This document shows, piece after piece, positions 16,508-25,852 of a stretch of 63,133 nt of DNA. Source of the DNA: an uncultured Prevotella sp. Its GTDB lineage: Bacteria; Bacteroidota; Bacteroidia; Bacteroidales; Bacteroidaceae. The notes below the pieces were generated by a model that worked only from the letters and a program-made list of their open reading frames with translations, was not told where the DNA came from and searched no databases. Each line of letters starts with the position of its first letter. Position 1 is the first letter of the stretch. The position numbers and the translations under genes are program-made. The DNA lies in the NCBI GenBank assembly GCA_946999045.1, contig CAMQBR010000011.1, positions 1 to 63,133 on the forward strand, read 5' to 3'.

Positions 16508-19500
16508 ATGAAGAAACTTTTTATTTTACTTACAATCATCATATTACAGATACCGATGATTATATTTGCAGATAGCTTTAGTTCTCTGTGGAAACAATAC
16601 GAACAGGCACAAAGAAATGACCTACCACAAACATCTGTCAATATTCTCAATAAAATAATAAGCAAAGCAAAGAACAAAAAAGAGTATGGACATTTGCTCA
16701 AAGCCACGCTGCTGCATACACAGATAGCAACACAAATAGCACCCGACTCGCTATTTGCTGAGATGGAACATATAAAAAGGAGTCTGAAGCTAACAGAGAA
16801 AAAAAATACGGTCTTAGCAGCCGTATACCAGTCAGTATTGGGGAGAATGTATAAAGAGTTTGAGCAACTGGGCAACGACAGAAAGGCATTGAGCCAACAA
16901 TATTACCGTGAGTCGCTATCACATCCAGAACAGTTAGCTGCACACCCATCTACCGAATACGAACCCTTTGTGATTCAAGGTATTGACAGCAAGATATTCC
17001 ACAACGACCTGTTGCACGTGCTGGCAATGGAAGCACAGGATTATAAAACCATGCACCAGTATTACAAAAACTGTAAAAATAGGCCTGCCACCTGCATCTC
17101 GGCTATGCTCTTGGCAAGACACAAATACAACGAGGATTACAAACACGTACAAAGAAGAAAATACATACAGGTACTTGATTCGCTCATTGATATTTATAAA
17201 GATTTACCCCAAGCAAGCGAACTCGCTATTGAACGCTACAACTGCATGGAGGAGATAGCTGATATATCGGCAGAACAAAAGATACAATACATTGATTACG
17301 CATTGTCGTTATGGGGAGCAATGCCTCGCATCAACATCTTGCGCAATGCCAAGAGCCAACTAACGCTGCCTACTTTTCATATCTCATTGGGCAACAGCGT
17401 ACAAATACCTAACCACGAGACGAAGGTAGCTATTATGCAATTGTGCAACATTCAGCAGCTAAACCTGTCGGTATGGCGACTCAACATTCAAGGCAACACA
17501 ACCCTTAATCCTAATACGAAACCCGATTACGAACGTCTGCGCAACGCCATGTTATCTTCTACACCCATATATACCACACAAAAACGATTTGTAGGCATAC
17601 CCAACTATCAGGTAGTACGCGACACCATGACTATCAAGGGGTTGCCCATTGGTGTATATCTAACTGAAATAAGCACCAACAACAAAAACATGAAACCTCA
17701 GCGAGCTTTGTTAAACATAAGCGATCTGTATGTGTTATCACACCCCCTTCCAGAGAAACAGTTACGCTTGGTTGTGGTGAGTGCTACCACAGGGCAACCT
17801 GTGCCTAATGCTCAGATACAGATAACATCAAATGAGTGGAGCGAAACGCCACAAGTACCTCAAATACTAAAGTGCAATAAACAAGGCGAAGCCATACTGA
17901 AAAATGCAGATAGCTACCAATACAACATCTATCCGTACACGAAAGCAGACAAAGCTTGTGCAGAAACAACCATCAATAGCTACGGAAGTTTTCCAAAGAC
18001 AGAAAAGCAGGATGATTTATATGTAGACTTGTTTACCGACCGCAGTATCTATCGTCCAGGACAAATGGTACACGCTTCGGCTGTGGTTTATCATGTCATC
18101 AATAACGAGCGTGCCAATATAGCTGCCCATCAAAAGGTAACGCTCATATTAAAAAATGCCAATTACGAAGAAGTTGGCAGACAAAGTGCAGAAACAGACG
18201 ATTACGGAACGGCAGCAGTTAACTTTACTTTGCCCCAACATCATCTTACAGGTACATTCACATTGCGCAGCAGTGTAGGCAGAAATGGCTATAAGGCATT
18301 TACAGTAGAAGAATACAAACGCCCCACATTCTATACAGAATTTGCTCCTGTCAACGATAAATACCAGACAGGCGATATAGTAAAAGTCAAGGGTACAGCC
18401 AAAAATTTTGCAGGCATACCAATACAAGGTGCCAAGATAAAATACACCATTACACGCTCACGAACGAACTGGTGGTGGAACCACATATTACAAAAGCAAG
18501 ATACCCTTGCAGCCAAAGAGACAACAACCAATGCTCAGGGAGAATTTATCATACCGGTTCATATGTTAATGCCCAAAAACGATAAAAAAGAACATAACGC
18601 TATTTTCTCATTTAACATCAAGGCTGATATAACCGACGGCACAGGAGAGAGTCATATCGCAGAAACCTATTTACCTTTGAGCGAGAAGGCTGCCATGCTA
18701 ACATGCAACTTGCCCAAACAGAACTTAACAGACAGCATTAAGCCTATGACCTTTGGCTATACCAATAACCGTGGCAACAATATTGATACAGAAGTAAAAT
18801 ATACCATTGACGGAAAAGCTTTCACCACAAAAACTAATCAACCTACCTTGCTGGGATTAAAAGATTTAGCTTCGGGCGAACATCAACTCATTGCCATTTG
18901 CAGAGAAGATACCCTCAAGACAAAATTTGTGGTCTTCTCCCTCAATGATAAGAAACCTGCTGCAAAGACATCCGATTTTTTTTATCTAACCAGCGAAACA
19001 TTTCATCTGAACAACAAACCTGTGTACATGCTCTTGGGGTCATCTGACTATAATGTACACGTGGTATATACATTGATAGCAGGTAACAAACAGATAGAGA
19101 GCGGTACGCTGCCTGTAAACAATGAGATAATAAAACGTTCATTTACATACCAACCTGACTATGCCAACGGTTTACTGCTTAATTATGCGTGGGTAAAAAA
19201 CGGAAAACTCTATACGCACAGCATAATGTTGGCTAAACCAAAACCTGATACTCACTTATTAGTTACATGGAAGACATTCCGCAACAAGCTATTGCCTGGG
19301 CAAAAAGAAGAATGGACTTTAAAGATATGCAAACCAAACGGCACTGCTGCCAAAGCGCAACTCATGGCTGTATTGTTTGATAAAACGCTTGAACAACTTA
19401 AGCCACACCACTGGAACTTTAATATACCTTATCATCCTGCATGGGCTTCGGCAATATGGAGCGGACTCAATTTGGATGATGTAATATTGTATGGAGATGC

Positions 19501-22000
19501 ATCGTTTACAACACTATCTGAGCCACAGCTTGCTTTCAGTCATTACATTGATGTATTTGAGTCAGAATATGGTAACCTTTATCCTATGCTGTTAACAAGT
19601 ACTGCTTCTATGAATATGTATAAAGCTAACAATGCCAACATATCAAGAAGTATGACATCAAAGCACAATGGTGACATAATAAAGAAAGTACAGCCTGAAG
19701 ATGCACCTCAACAACAAATAGAAAGAAAACCTAAGGAGGTAAACAAAAATCTGTCTGTCCGTAACAATTTTAACGAAACAGCTTTCTTTTATCCTGCCCT
19801 GTTAACAGATAAGAAAGGCGAGATTGCTATCAAATTCACATTACCACAAAGTATTACTTCCTGGCAGTTTATGGCACTTGCACACGACAAACAGATGTGC
19901 AACGGCATGCTGAAGGATGAAGTCATAGCACAAAAAACGGTAATGATTCAACCCAATATGCCTCGCTTTGTTCGGTCTTCCGACTGCACTACATTATCAT
20001 CACGCATTGCCAATATCTCACAAAACAAGGTACAGGGTACGGCTTTGTTGGAACTTATCAACCCAGAAACAGAAAAGGTAATAGCTACATGGAAAGAAAA
20101 GTATAGCTTGCAACCTGCATCTACCTATGTGGTAGCATTCAATATAGATGTACCTCAGCTTTTAAGACATCATCCCCAGCTATCTCTGCTCACTGTAAAA
20201 GTTACAGCGTACGGCAAAGGATATAGCGATGGTGAGCAACATTACCTACCTATTCTGCCAGATAAGGAATGGATAACGAATACCTTACCTTTGACACTAC
20301 ATCATGCAGGCACAAAAAAAATAAACTTGAGCAAACTCTTCTCGGCAAACAATGTTACCAACCGGCTGTCGATTGAATATACTGAGAACCCCGCATGGCT
20401 CATGGTTCAGGCTTTGCCCTCTATGACAACCAGCCATGATAATGATGCCATTAGCCTAACAGCAGCCCACTATGCCAACAGCATAGCACAGCATTTGCTG
20501 CAACAAGTTCCGCAGTTGCGTACAATTTTTACCCAATGGAAGAATGAAAAGTGTACTGAAACCTCACTGATGAGTAATCTGGAAAAGAATAAGGAACTGA
20601 AGAACATATTGCTAAGTGAAACACCTTGGATGACGGAAGCAAAGACAGAAGCTGAACAAAAACAGAAACTATCAAACTTCTTTAATGATGATGCTCTCAA
20701 TTATCATTCAATTGAAATCATAGATAAGCTGAAATCACTGCAACAAAAAGATGGTTCGTTTAGCTGGTGGGAAGGCATGAAGGGCAACAGAAATATTACC
20801 ACTTCTGTTGCCATGATGCTAACAAGACTGTATACACTCATCGGTGAGGAACATTCTACCTTACCTATGCTGCGCCAGGCTATTCATTATCTTGACAATG
20901 AGACTATACAAGAGGTTAGGAAAATAAAGAAAGCCGAGAAAGAAAGGAACAAAGATGTCATGCCTTCAGAGAATGCTCTAGCATATTTATACATACGGGC
21001 ATTGAACGGTGAAGCATTTAACAATAATACAAAATATTTACTCAACTGGGTATGTAAACACTCTTCGGCTTTTACTATCTATGGCAAAGCACTGGTAGCT
21101 GTGGCTTTAAATTTATATGGTTATCAAACAGAAGCAAAATCATTCTTACAGAGTATACATCAATACAGTGTATACAGCGAAGAAATGGGACGATACTTTG
21201 ATACTCCCAAAGCTTATTATTCATGGTTCAGTTATAAAATTCCTACCCAAGTAGCAGTGATAGAAGCTACCCAACTATTGGCGCCTCATCATCCTTATAT
21301 AGAAGAGATGCAGAGATGGTTGTTGCAAAGCAAGCGAACTCAATGCTGGGATACGCCTATTAACAATGTTGATGCTATATATGCTTTTTTGCGTAAACAT
21401 ATCAAACAACTATCAACAACAATTCTTCCAGCAACTATTTCGGTTAATCATCAAGCCATAAAATTGCCTAAAGCATCGGCTGCACTGGGTTACTTTAAGG
21501 TAATAAAAGAGGGTAAAGATTTTAAGCAGCTTACCATTAACAAGACATCTAATCAAACTTCCTGGGGAGCTGTATATGCTCAATTTCAACAACAGAGCAA
21601 CAAGGCTAGTAACCTTTCGGCTGGCCTGAAAGTTACTCGCACCTTATTATACAATGGTAAACCAGCTCAAAAGCTGAAAGTGGGCGACCGCATAACGGTA
21701 AGAATAGAGATTGAGGCTCAACGCAATTACGACTTTGTGCAATTACAGGACAAACGTACAGCTTGCATGGAGCCTGTTCAGCAGCTGAGTGGTTATCGCA
21801 ATAATTACTATTGTGCCCCAGAAGATGAGGTTACCAATTATTATTTTGATAAGCTATCAAAAGGTAAACACGTCATAGAAACTGAATATTTTATTGACAG
21901 AGCAGGTTCGTATTATACGGGTATCTGTACGGTACAATGTGCTTATAGCCCAGAATATAGAGGATGCGAAGCTGCAAAAGAAATGAAGATTAGGTTGTAG
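16508..22000 (+). CDS. Alpha-2-macroglobulin-like protein (bacterial A2M family), no thioester
   Basis: 1830 residues from ATG 16508, chosen because it opens a signal peptide (MKKLFILLTIIILQ); the frame continues 30 codons upstream through a C-rich repeat. An MG2-type signature DRSIYRPGQMVHASAVVY is near residue ~510, and the A2M domain opener FFYPALLTDKKGEI with TLPQSITSWQFMALAHD near ~1100. C-terminal half is alpha-helical with a beta-sandwich end. Where thioester-type members have CxEQ this protein reads LPSMTTSHDND, so it cannot trap proteases covalently. Bacterial A2Ms are periplasmic or surface protease inhibitors; thioester-less members have unknown roles. Monocistronic, with long gaps on both sides. 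Confidence 0.88.
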   Translation: MKKLFILLTIIILQIPMIIFADSFSSLWKQYEQAQRNDLPQTSVNILNKIISKAKNKKEYGHLLKATLLHTQIATQIAPDSLFAEMEHIKRSLKLTEKKNTVLAAVYQSVLGRMYKEFEQLGNDRKALSQQYYRESLSHPEQLAAHPSTEYEPFVIQGIDSKIFHNDLLHVLAMEAQDYKTMHQYYKNCKNRPATCISAMLLARHKYNEDYKHVQRRKYIQVLDSLIDIYKDLPQASELAIERYNCMEEIADISAEQKIQYIDYALSLWGAMPRINILRNAKSQLTLPTFHISLGNSVQIPNHETKVAIMQLCNIQQLNLSVWRLNIQGNTTLNPNTKPDYERLRNAMLSSTPIYTTQKRFVGIPNYQVVRDTMTIKGLPIGVYLTEISTNNKNMKPQRALLNISDLYVLSHPLPEKQLRLVVVSATTGQPVPNAQIQITSNEWSETPQVPQILKCNKQGEAILKNADSYQYNIYPYTKADKACAETTINSYGSFPKTEKQDDLYVDLFTDRSIYRPGQMVHASAVVYHVINNERANIAAHQKVTLILKNANYEEVGRQSAETDDYGTAAVNFTLPQHHLTGTFTLRSSVGRNGYKAFTVEEYKRPTFYTEFAPVNDKYQTGDIVKVKGTAKNFAGIPIQGAKIKYTITRSRTNWWWNHILQKQDTLAAKETTTNAQGEFIIPVHMLMPKNDKKEHNAIFSFNIKADITDGTGESHIAETYLPLSEKAAMLTCNLPKQNLTDSIKPMTFGYTNNRGNNIDTEVKYTIDGKAFTTKTNQPTLLGLKDLASGEHQLIAICREDTLKTKFVVFSLNDKKPAAKTSDFFYLTSETFHLNNKPVYMLLGSSDYNVHVVYTLIAGNKQIESGTLPVNNEIIKRSFTYQPDYANGLLLNYAWVKNGKLYTHSIMLAKPKPDTHLLVTWKTFRNKLLPGQKEEWTLKICKPNGTAAKAQLMAVLFDKTLEQLKPHHWNFNIPYHPAWASAIWSGLNLDDVILYGDASFTTLSEPQLAFSHYIDVFESEYGNLYPMLLTSTASMNMYKANNANISRSMTSKHNGDIIKKVQPEDAPQQQIERKPKEVNKNLSVRNNFNETAFFYPALLTDKKGEIAIKFTLPQSITSWQFMALAHDKQMCNGMLKDEVIAQKTVMIQPNMPRFVRSSDCTTLSSRIANISQNKVQGTALLELINPETEKVIATWKEKYSLQPASTYVVAFNIDVPQLLRHHPQLSLLTVKVTAYGKGYSDGEQHYLPILPDKEWITNTLPLTLHHAGTKKINLSKLFSANNVTNRLSIEYTENPAWLMVQALPSMTTSHDNDAISLTAAHYANSIAQHLLQQVPQLRTIFTQWKNEKCTETSLMSNLEKNKELKNILLSETPWMTEAKTEAEQKQKLSNFFNDDALNYHSIEIIDKLKSLQQKDGSFSWWEGMKGNRNITTSVAMMLTRLYTLIGEEHSTLPMLRQAIHYLDNETIQEVRKIKKAEKERNKDVMPSENALAYLYIRALNGEAFNNNTKYLLNWVCKHSSAFTIYGKALVAVALNLYGYQTEAKSFLQSIHQYSVYSEEMGRYFDTPKAYYSWFSYKIPTQVAVIEATQLLAPHHPYIEEMQRWLLQSKRTQCWDTPINNVDAIYAFLRKHIKQLSTTILPATISVNHQAIKLPKASAALGYFKVIKEGKDFKQLTINKTSNQTSWGAVYAQFQQQSNKASNLSAGLKVTRTLLYNGKPAQKLKVGDRITVRIEIEAQRNYDFVQLQDKRTACMEPVQQLSGYRNNYYCAPEDEVTNYYFDKLSKGKHVIETEYFIDRAGSYYTGICTVQCAYSPEYRGCEAAKEMKIRL

Positions 22001-22036
22001 TTGACTAGTTAACAATTAAACAGTTAATAAGTAATT

Positions 22037-22250
22037 GAGCCTTGAAAGGACGACATAACATAGGAACTTGCTCCTATGGTCATACCTAAATTTCAAAAAA
22101 ACTAATGCCCCTGTAAGGGGCGAATAATTATAAAATAGAGAATTAAACAACTATAAATTCTATATTATGAATGAATTATACCGCCCCTACAGGGTTCGTA
22201 AATCTCTCATATATCTCAGTAATAGGGGAAAGCCCTTATACTATCCCATT
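22037..22250. repeat. REP-like units, including an inverted pair
   Basis: GCCCCTGTAAGGGGC (22107-22121) is itself a hairpin and recurs inverted around 22190-22205 (CCGCCCCTACAGGG). A degenerate unit (CTTGAAAGGACGACAT) with a TAGGA...TCCTA hairpin precedes them. Related units follow valS (13641-13662). The rest of the 495-nt gap 22001-22495 holds the DUF1573 promoter and no gene. Confidence 0.5.
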
Positions 22251-22386
22251 CAGAGCTCATAATTAGTTCGTATTTTTTACAAAATAATAGTTAACGAACT
22301 TTTTAGTATATGAGTGGACAAGTTGATAAGTTAGAGAACATTTTTGTTTCATTATACAAAACGAAGTTTATTTATAACAACGTTCT

Positions 22387-22415
22387 GAAACAAAAATATT
22401 TGTTACTTTTGTTTC
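22387..22415 (+). promoter_or_regulatory. DUF1573-ispH promoter with overlapping inverted repeat
   Basis: TACTTTTG (22404-22411) fits the -7 consensus, 85 nt before the start codon. It lies inside a perfect inverted repeat, GAAACAAAA (22387-22395) / TTTTGTTTC (22407-22415). TTTTGTTTCATT also occurs at 22342-22353. The layout suggests an operator; the regulator is unknown. Confidence 0.5.
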
Positions 22416-22495
22416 ATTTGTTGTGAACAAACTATTCAACAGATTGACAATACTAATATCCGATAACTCCTATAAGAAATAAATTCAAAAACAAG

Positions 22496-23560
22496 ATGAA
22501 TAAAAAATTTATAGCATTAGCACTCCTCACCATGCCATTATGGGCATCGGCACAGCAACTATCAGTTGCCAATAAGGTAATAGATTGTGGACAAGTAATT
22601 TATAAGAAACCCGTAACTTTTGAGTATAAAATAAAGAATACAGGAAACCGACCGCTCATTATCAATAAGGTTTTAGCTAGTTGTGGTTGCACAAAAGTAA
22701 GTTATCCACATCAACCCATTGCTCCACATACTTCAGCTATCATGCAAGCTACATACGATGCCAAACAATTAGGAACGTTTCAAAAGGAACTTAGCATTAT
22801 AAGCAATGCATCTACTGAACCTATTATACTTACACTGAGAGGTAAAATAGTAACTGAGTTTGAACATTTTTCGGGCGATTATCCTTTTTCATTGGGTAAC
22901 CTGCAAACCGATGTTAACAACATTGAGTTTGATGACGTAAACCGTGGTGAACGTCCGCAAGTAAAAATTCACATAAGAAACAATGCTTCTGTAGCAGCAC
23001 AACCAGTTCTCATGCATCTTCCATCCTATCTTAAAGGTGAAGTATCGCCTTCAAAGATTGCACCAGGACATACGGGAATAGCAACACTCACACTACATTC
23101 ACATAAGATACGCGACTACGGACTGACACAAACGTCTATCTTCATGGGCTTTGAACCAGGTGATAAGGTATCACCTAAAAAGGAGTTAACCGTAACGGCA
23201 GTTATCCTACCCGACTTTAACCATGGTAACAAACGCACACACCGCACGCAACCTAAAATGCAGCTATCTACTACTGAACTTAATTTGGGAAGCTTTAGAG
23301 ATAACAAAAAGCTAAAGGGGTATATCACCATACAAAACACTGGCAACAGCATATTGGATATAGAACGCTTGCAGATGTTTACCAATGGATTGTCAATTTC
23401 GCTCAATAAATCAAAAATAAAAGCTGGGAAAGAGACTAAACTAAAGATTACTGCCATTGCAGAACAACTAAAAAAGGCTCGTAGCAAGCCTCGTATCTTA
23501 ATGATAACCAACGATCCAGAACAGCCAAAAGTAATTATTCATATCTTGGTAAAAGAGTAA
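22496..23560 (+). CDS. DUF1573 domain exported protein
   Basis: 354 residues with a clear signal peptide (MNKKFIALALLTMPLWASA). Two Ig-like/ASH-type DUF1573 modules: the first opens DCGQVIYKKPVTFEYKIKN (~29-48) with the characteristic VLASCGCTKVSYP, the second LNLGSFRDNKKLKGYITI (~261-278) followed by NTGNSILDI. Such proteins are common, uncharacterised envelope proteins in Bacteroidota. It ends 4 nt before ispH, so the two are one transcript. Confidence 0.85.
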   Translation: MNKKFIALALLTMPLWASAQQLSVANKVIDCGQVIYKKPVTFEYKIKNTGNRPLIINKVLASCGCTKVSYPHQPIAPHTSAIMQATYDAKQLGTFQKELSIISNASTEPIILTLRGKIVTEFEHFSGDYPFSLGNLQTDVNNIEFDDVNRGERPQVKIHIRNNASVAAQPVLMHLPSYLKGEVSPSKIAPGHTGIATLTLHSHKIRDYGLTQTSIFMGFEPGDKVSPKKELTVTAVILPDFNHGNKRTHRTQPKMQLSTTELNLGSFRDNKKLKGYITIQNTGNSILDIERLQMFTNGLSISLNKSKIKAGKETKLKITAIAEQLKKARSKPRILMITNDPEQPKVIIHILVKE

Positions 23561-23564
23561 ATGC

Positions 23565-24458
23565 ATGATAGAAATAGAAATTGACAGCGGCAGTGGATTT
23601 TGCTTTGGCGTAACCACTGCCATAGAAAAGGCGCAAGAGGAACTAAAGCAGGGAGAAACATTGTACTGCCTAGGCGATATCGTACACAATAGCGTAGAGG
23701 TAGAACGCTTGCATCAACAAGGACTTGTTACCATTAACCACAACGATTTACATCAGCTGCATGATGTAAAAGTATTGTTGCGTGCGCATGGAGAACCACC
23801 TGAAACTTACGAAATTGCCCGTAAAAATAATATTGAAATCATAGATGCTACCTGCCCCGTGGTATTGGCTTTGCAGCGTCGTATCAAAAAACAGTATGGA
23901 ACTCACAGAGATTCTCAAACCGTAATATTCGGTAAAAATGGGCATGCCGAAGTGTTAGGATTGGTAGGACAAACAGAAAACCATGCCATTGTTATTGAGA
24001 AATTTGAAGATGTAAAGCAATTAGATTTCACAAAAGACATATTTTTGTTTTCTCAAACAACCAAAAGCCTAGACGAATTTCATCGTATCATTAACTATAT
24101 ACAGACACACATCTCACTAGATGCAACATTTCGCAGCTTTGATACCATTTGCCGGCAAGTGGCTAACCGCATGCCCAACATTGCTAATTTTGCCGTAAAA
24201 CATGATTTGATATTGTTTGTAAGTGGTAGAAAGAGTTCCAATGGTAAAGTGTTGTTTCATGAATGCAAGAGCGTAAATCCCAACAGTTATCAGATAGAAG
24301 ACGCCAACGAAATAGATTTTGCTTGGCTCCATGGTGTTAAAACAATTGGTATCTGTGGAGCTACCAGCACTCCTAAATGGTTAATGGAGAAGTGTCGCTC
24401 TCATATATTGAAACATTTAGAAAGAGAATTATCTTCTATAAACTCTATTGATATATAA
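23565..24458 (+). CDS. ispH: 4-hydroxy-3-methylbut-2-enyl diphosphate reductase
   Basis: 297 residues. Last step of the MEP pathway: reduces HMBPP to IPP and DMAPP with a [4Fe-4S] cluster. The three cluster cysteines are in place: C13 (SGFCFGV), C97 (DATCPVV) and C196 (DTICRQV), spaced as in the E. coli enzyme. The catalytic Glu is in GHAEV (~127-131). Full length. Follows the DUF1573 gene by 4 nt. No terminator is obvious; a GTAAG-type repeat starts 22 nt after the stop. Confidence 0.96.
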   Translation: MIEIEIDSGSGFCFGVTTAIEKAQEELKQGETLYCLGDIVHNSVEVERLHQQGLVTINHNDLHQLHDVKVLLRAHGEPPETYEIARKNNIEIIDATCPVVLALQRRIKKQYGTHRDSQTVIFGKNGHAEVLGLVGQTENHAIVIEKFEDVKQLDFTKDIFLFSQTTKSLDEFHRIINYIQTHISLDATFRSFDTICRQVANRMPNIANFAVKHDLILFVSGRKSSNGKVLFHECKSVNPNSYQIEDANEIDFAWLHGVKTIGICGATSTPKWLMEKCRSHILKHLERELSSINSIDI

Positions 24459-24480
24459 TCTCCCCTCATTACCCATATAT

Positions 24481-24600
24481 CGTAAGCATCCAAAATTAGC
24501 CACCTTTGTTTGGTATAACCTACTTTACTACCTTTGCCCGAAAAACTTTATGTTTATACTCAACGAAGCAAATGCTTTCCAGGTTTCTTGGATGCTTACT
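24481..24600. repeat. GTAAG-family inverted-repeat element, full copy
   Basis: 120 bp bounded by CGTAAGCATCCAA (24481-24493) and TTGGATGCTTACT (24588-24600), 12 bp of perfect inversion. The interior shares CCTACTTTACTACCTTT with the 3' end region of the PAS-LuxR pseudogene (53551-53617), and AAATTAGCCACCTTTG with the minimal copy at 2681-2720. No coding capacity. Confidence 0.6.
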
Positions 24601-24777
24601 TTTTAGACATTTACACTGCTAAAATTTCAATAAAATAAAGGAAAGATAAAAACATTATAAAATAATTAACATATTTTTTAAGTCTACAAATACTTATTAC
24701 ACAGTAACTTACAAAAAAGTTACAAAAACAACAAAAAAAAAAAGACAAAAAAGTATATCACATATTGAAAAAAGTCT

Positions 24778-24785
24778 TATCTTTG
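24778..24785 (+). promoter_or_regulatory. -7 box of the small lipoprotein gene
   Basis: TATCTTTG, in the context TTATCTTTGCAA, 50 nt before the start; a strong match to the Bacteroidota consensus. Confidence 0.6.
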
Positions 24786-24834
24786 CAACGTTTTAATAAA
24801 CATAGATTGTTTTACAGATTAAAAAAGCAAAGAA

Positions 24835-25023
24835 ATGAAGAAATTAGTTTTAATGTTCGTAGCTATTGCAGCTATTTCATTCGCATCATGTGGTAACAAA
24901 ACAGCAGCTCCTGCTGAGAATGCAGACTCTACAACAGTTGTAGATACAGACTCTGCTACAACTCCTGACACAACAGCTACTGATAGCGCTGCTACTCCTG
25001 CTGATACAACTGTAGCTAAGTAA
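24835..25023 (+). CDS. Small Thr/Ala/Asp-rich lipoprotein
   Basis: 62 residues: signal MKKLVLMFVAIAAISFA with lipobox SCGN (Cys20), then a mature part of only ~43 residues composed almost entirely of T, A, D, S and P (TDSATTPDTTATDSAATPAD). It is acidic and certainly unstructured. Similar tiny low-complexity lipoproteins are abundant in Prevotella/Bacteroides; function unknown. A strong -7 box at 24778-24785 and a strong terminator at 25052-25086 show it is an independent, probably well-expressed gene. Confidence 0.8.
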   Translation: MKKLVLMFVAIAAISFASCGNKTAAPAENADSTTVVDTDSATTPDTTATDSAATPADTTVAK

Positions 25024-25051
25024 TTATAGCTCGAACTAAAAAGTTTTTAAT

Positions 25052-25086
25052 GGGAGATAACATCTATTTTTAGATGATTATCTCCC
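25052..25086 (+). terminator. Intrinsic terminator of the small lipoprotein gene
   Basis: GGGAGATAA (25052-25060) / TTATCTCCC (25078-25086), extended by an inner ATCTA/TAGAT pair, followed by GTTTTTTATT. Confidence 0.85.
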
Positions 25087-25495
25087 GTTTTTTATTCCCA
25101 AAATCTACCGACACTATACACCTTCGTTCCCTACATACTATAATAAGCTATTTGTACTTGAGCAATTGGTAATAATACTAATTAATGTATTTTACTTTTC
25201 CATAAATAACATCTTTGTTCATCATGACATAAAACGTCACAAAAACTAATATACATATTCTGTCCACATTCTCCATATTCTTTACACTTATAGTTTTTTA
25301 TTTTCTTTCATACATTGTCATACCATCAGCCTTTCTCTTAAATCTTTGATATGTAAGCCTATATATAAAAACTAACTGCATCTTCTCCATACCCTCAGTG
25401 TTATCAGCTAACTTATAAAAGAATTTCTATTATTTTTATCGTTCAATATCATCACAAAAACGCTCTATTTTAAACGTCTCAAAAGACGTTTCTAC

Positions 25496-25583
25496 AAACT
25501 CAACGGAATTGTACCACAAACTCAACGGAATTGTACCACAAACTCAACGGAATTGCCAACCGAACTCAATGAGATTACCAGCC
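25496..25583. repeat. 22-bp tandem repeat, four units
   Basis: Three near-identical 22-bp units (ACAAACTCAACGGAATTGTACC) and a fourth, diverged one (CCGAACTCAATGAGATTACCAG). The diverged form AACTCAATGAGATT reappears at 40276-40289. The gap 25024-25852 otherwise holds the terminator, a GGTAACGATTTGG repeat unit and AT-rich sequence. Confidence 0.75.
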
Positions 25584-25650
25584 AAGATAAATACAAAAAT
25601 ATATCTGTATGAAAATAAAGACGTTACCGTATTGATATAACTAAACAGGT

Positions 25651-25740
25651 AACGATTTGGAAACGATTGAAATGCTTTGTGTCGCTGTTTACTGCTAAAG
25701 AAAGAATGCTTGTTATTCTGCAAGCAAAGATAAGACTTTG
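25651..25740 (+). repeat. Dispersed GGTAACGATTTGG repeat, copy A
   Basis: GGTAACGATTTGGAAACGAT followed by an ATGCTTTG... stretch. A related sequence lies inverted near 42640-42724 (GGTAACGATTTGGCAACC on the minus strand), and a weaker one at 57596-57650 (GGTTACGACTTGGAAACGA). Unknown nature. Confidence 0.4.
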
Positions 25741-25852
25741 TTACCGAATAATAAGCGTTTTTAATGAGATATTCTTCTTTCTGCCCACCAAAAGTTGCAT
25801 TTCTTCATTAGCCTTACATCATCCATGGCATTTGAGATATAGTAAAAGTTTA

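Noticed and set aside
20470..20700. Antisense reading frames inside the A2M-like, valS, gyrA and groEL genes
   Set aside because: Shadows of strong coding sequences on the opposite strand, with no starts, signals or domains of their own.
25496..25583. Tandem repeats as a CRISPR array
   Set aside because: Units are contiguous 22-mers with no unique spacers, and no cas genes are nearby.
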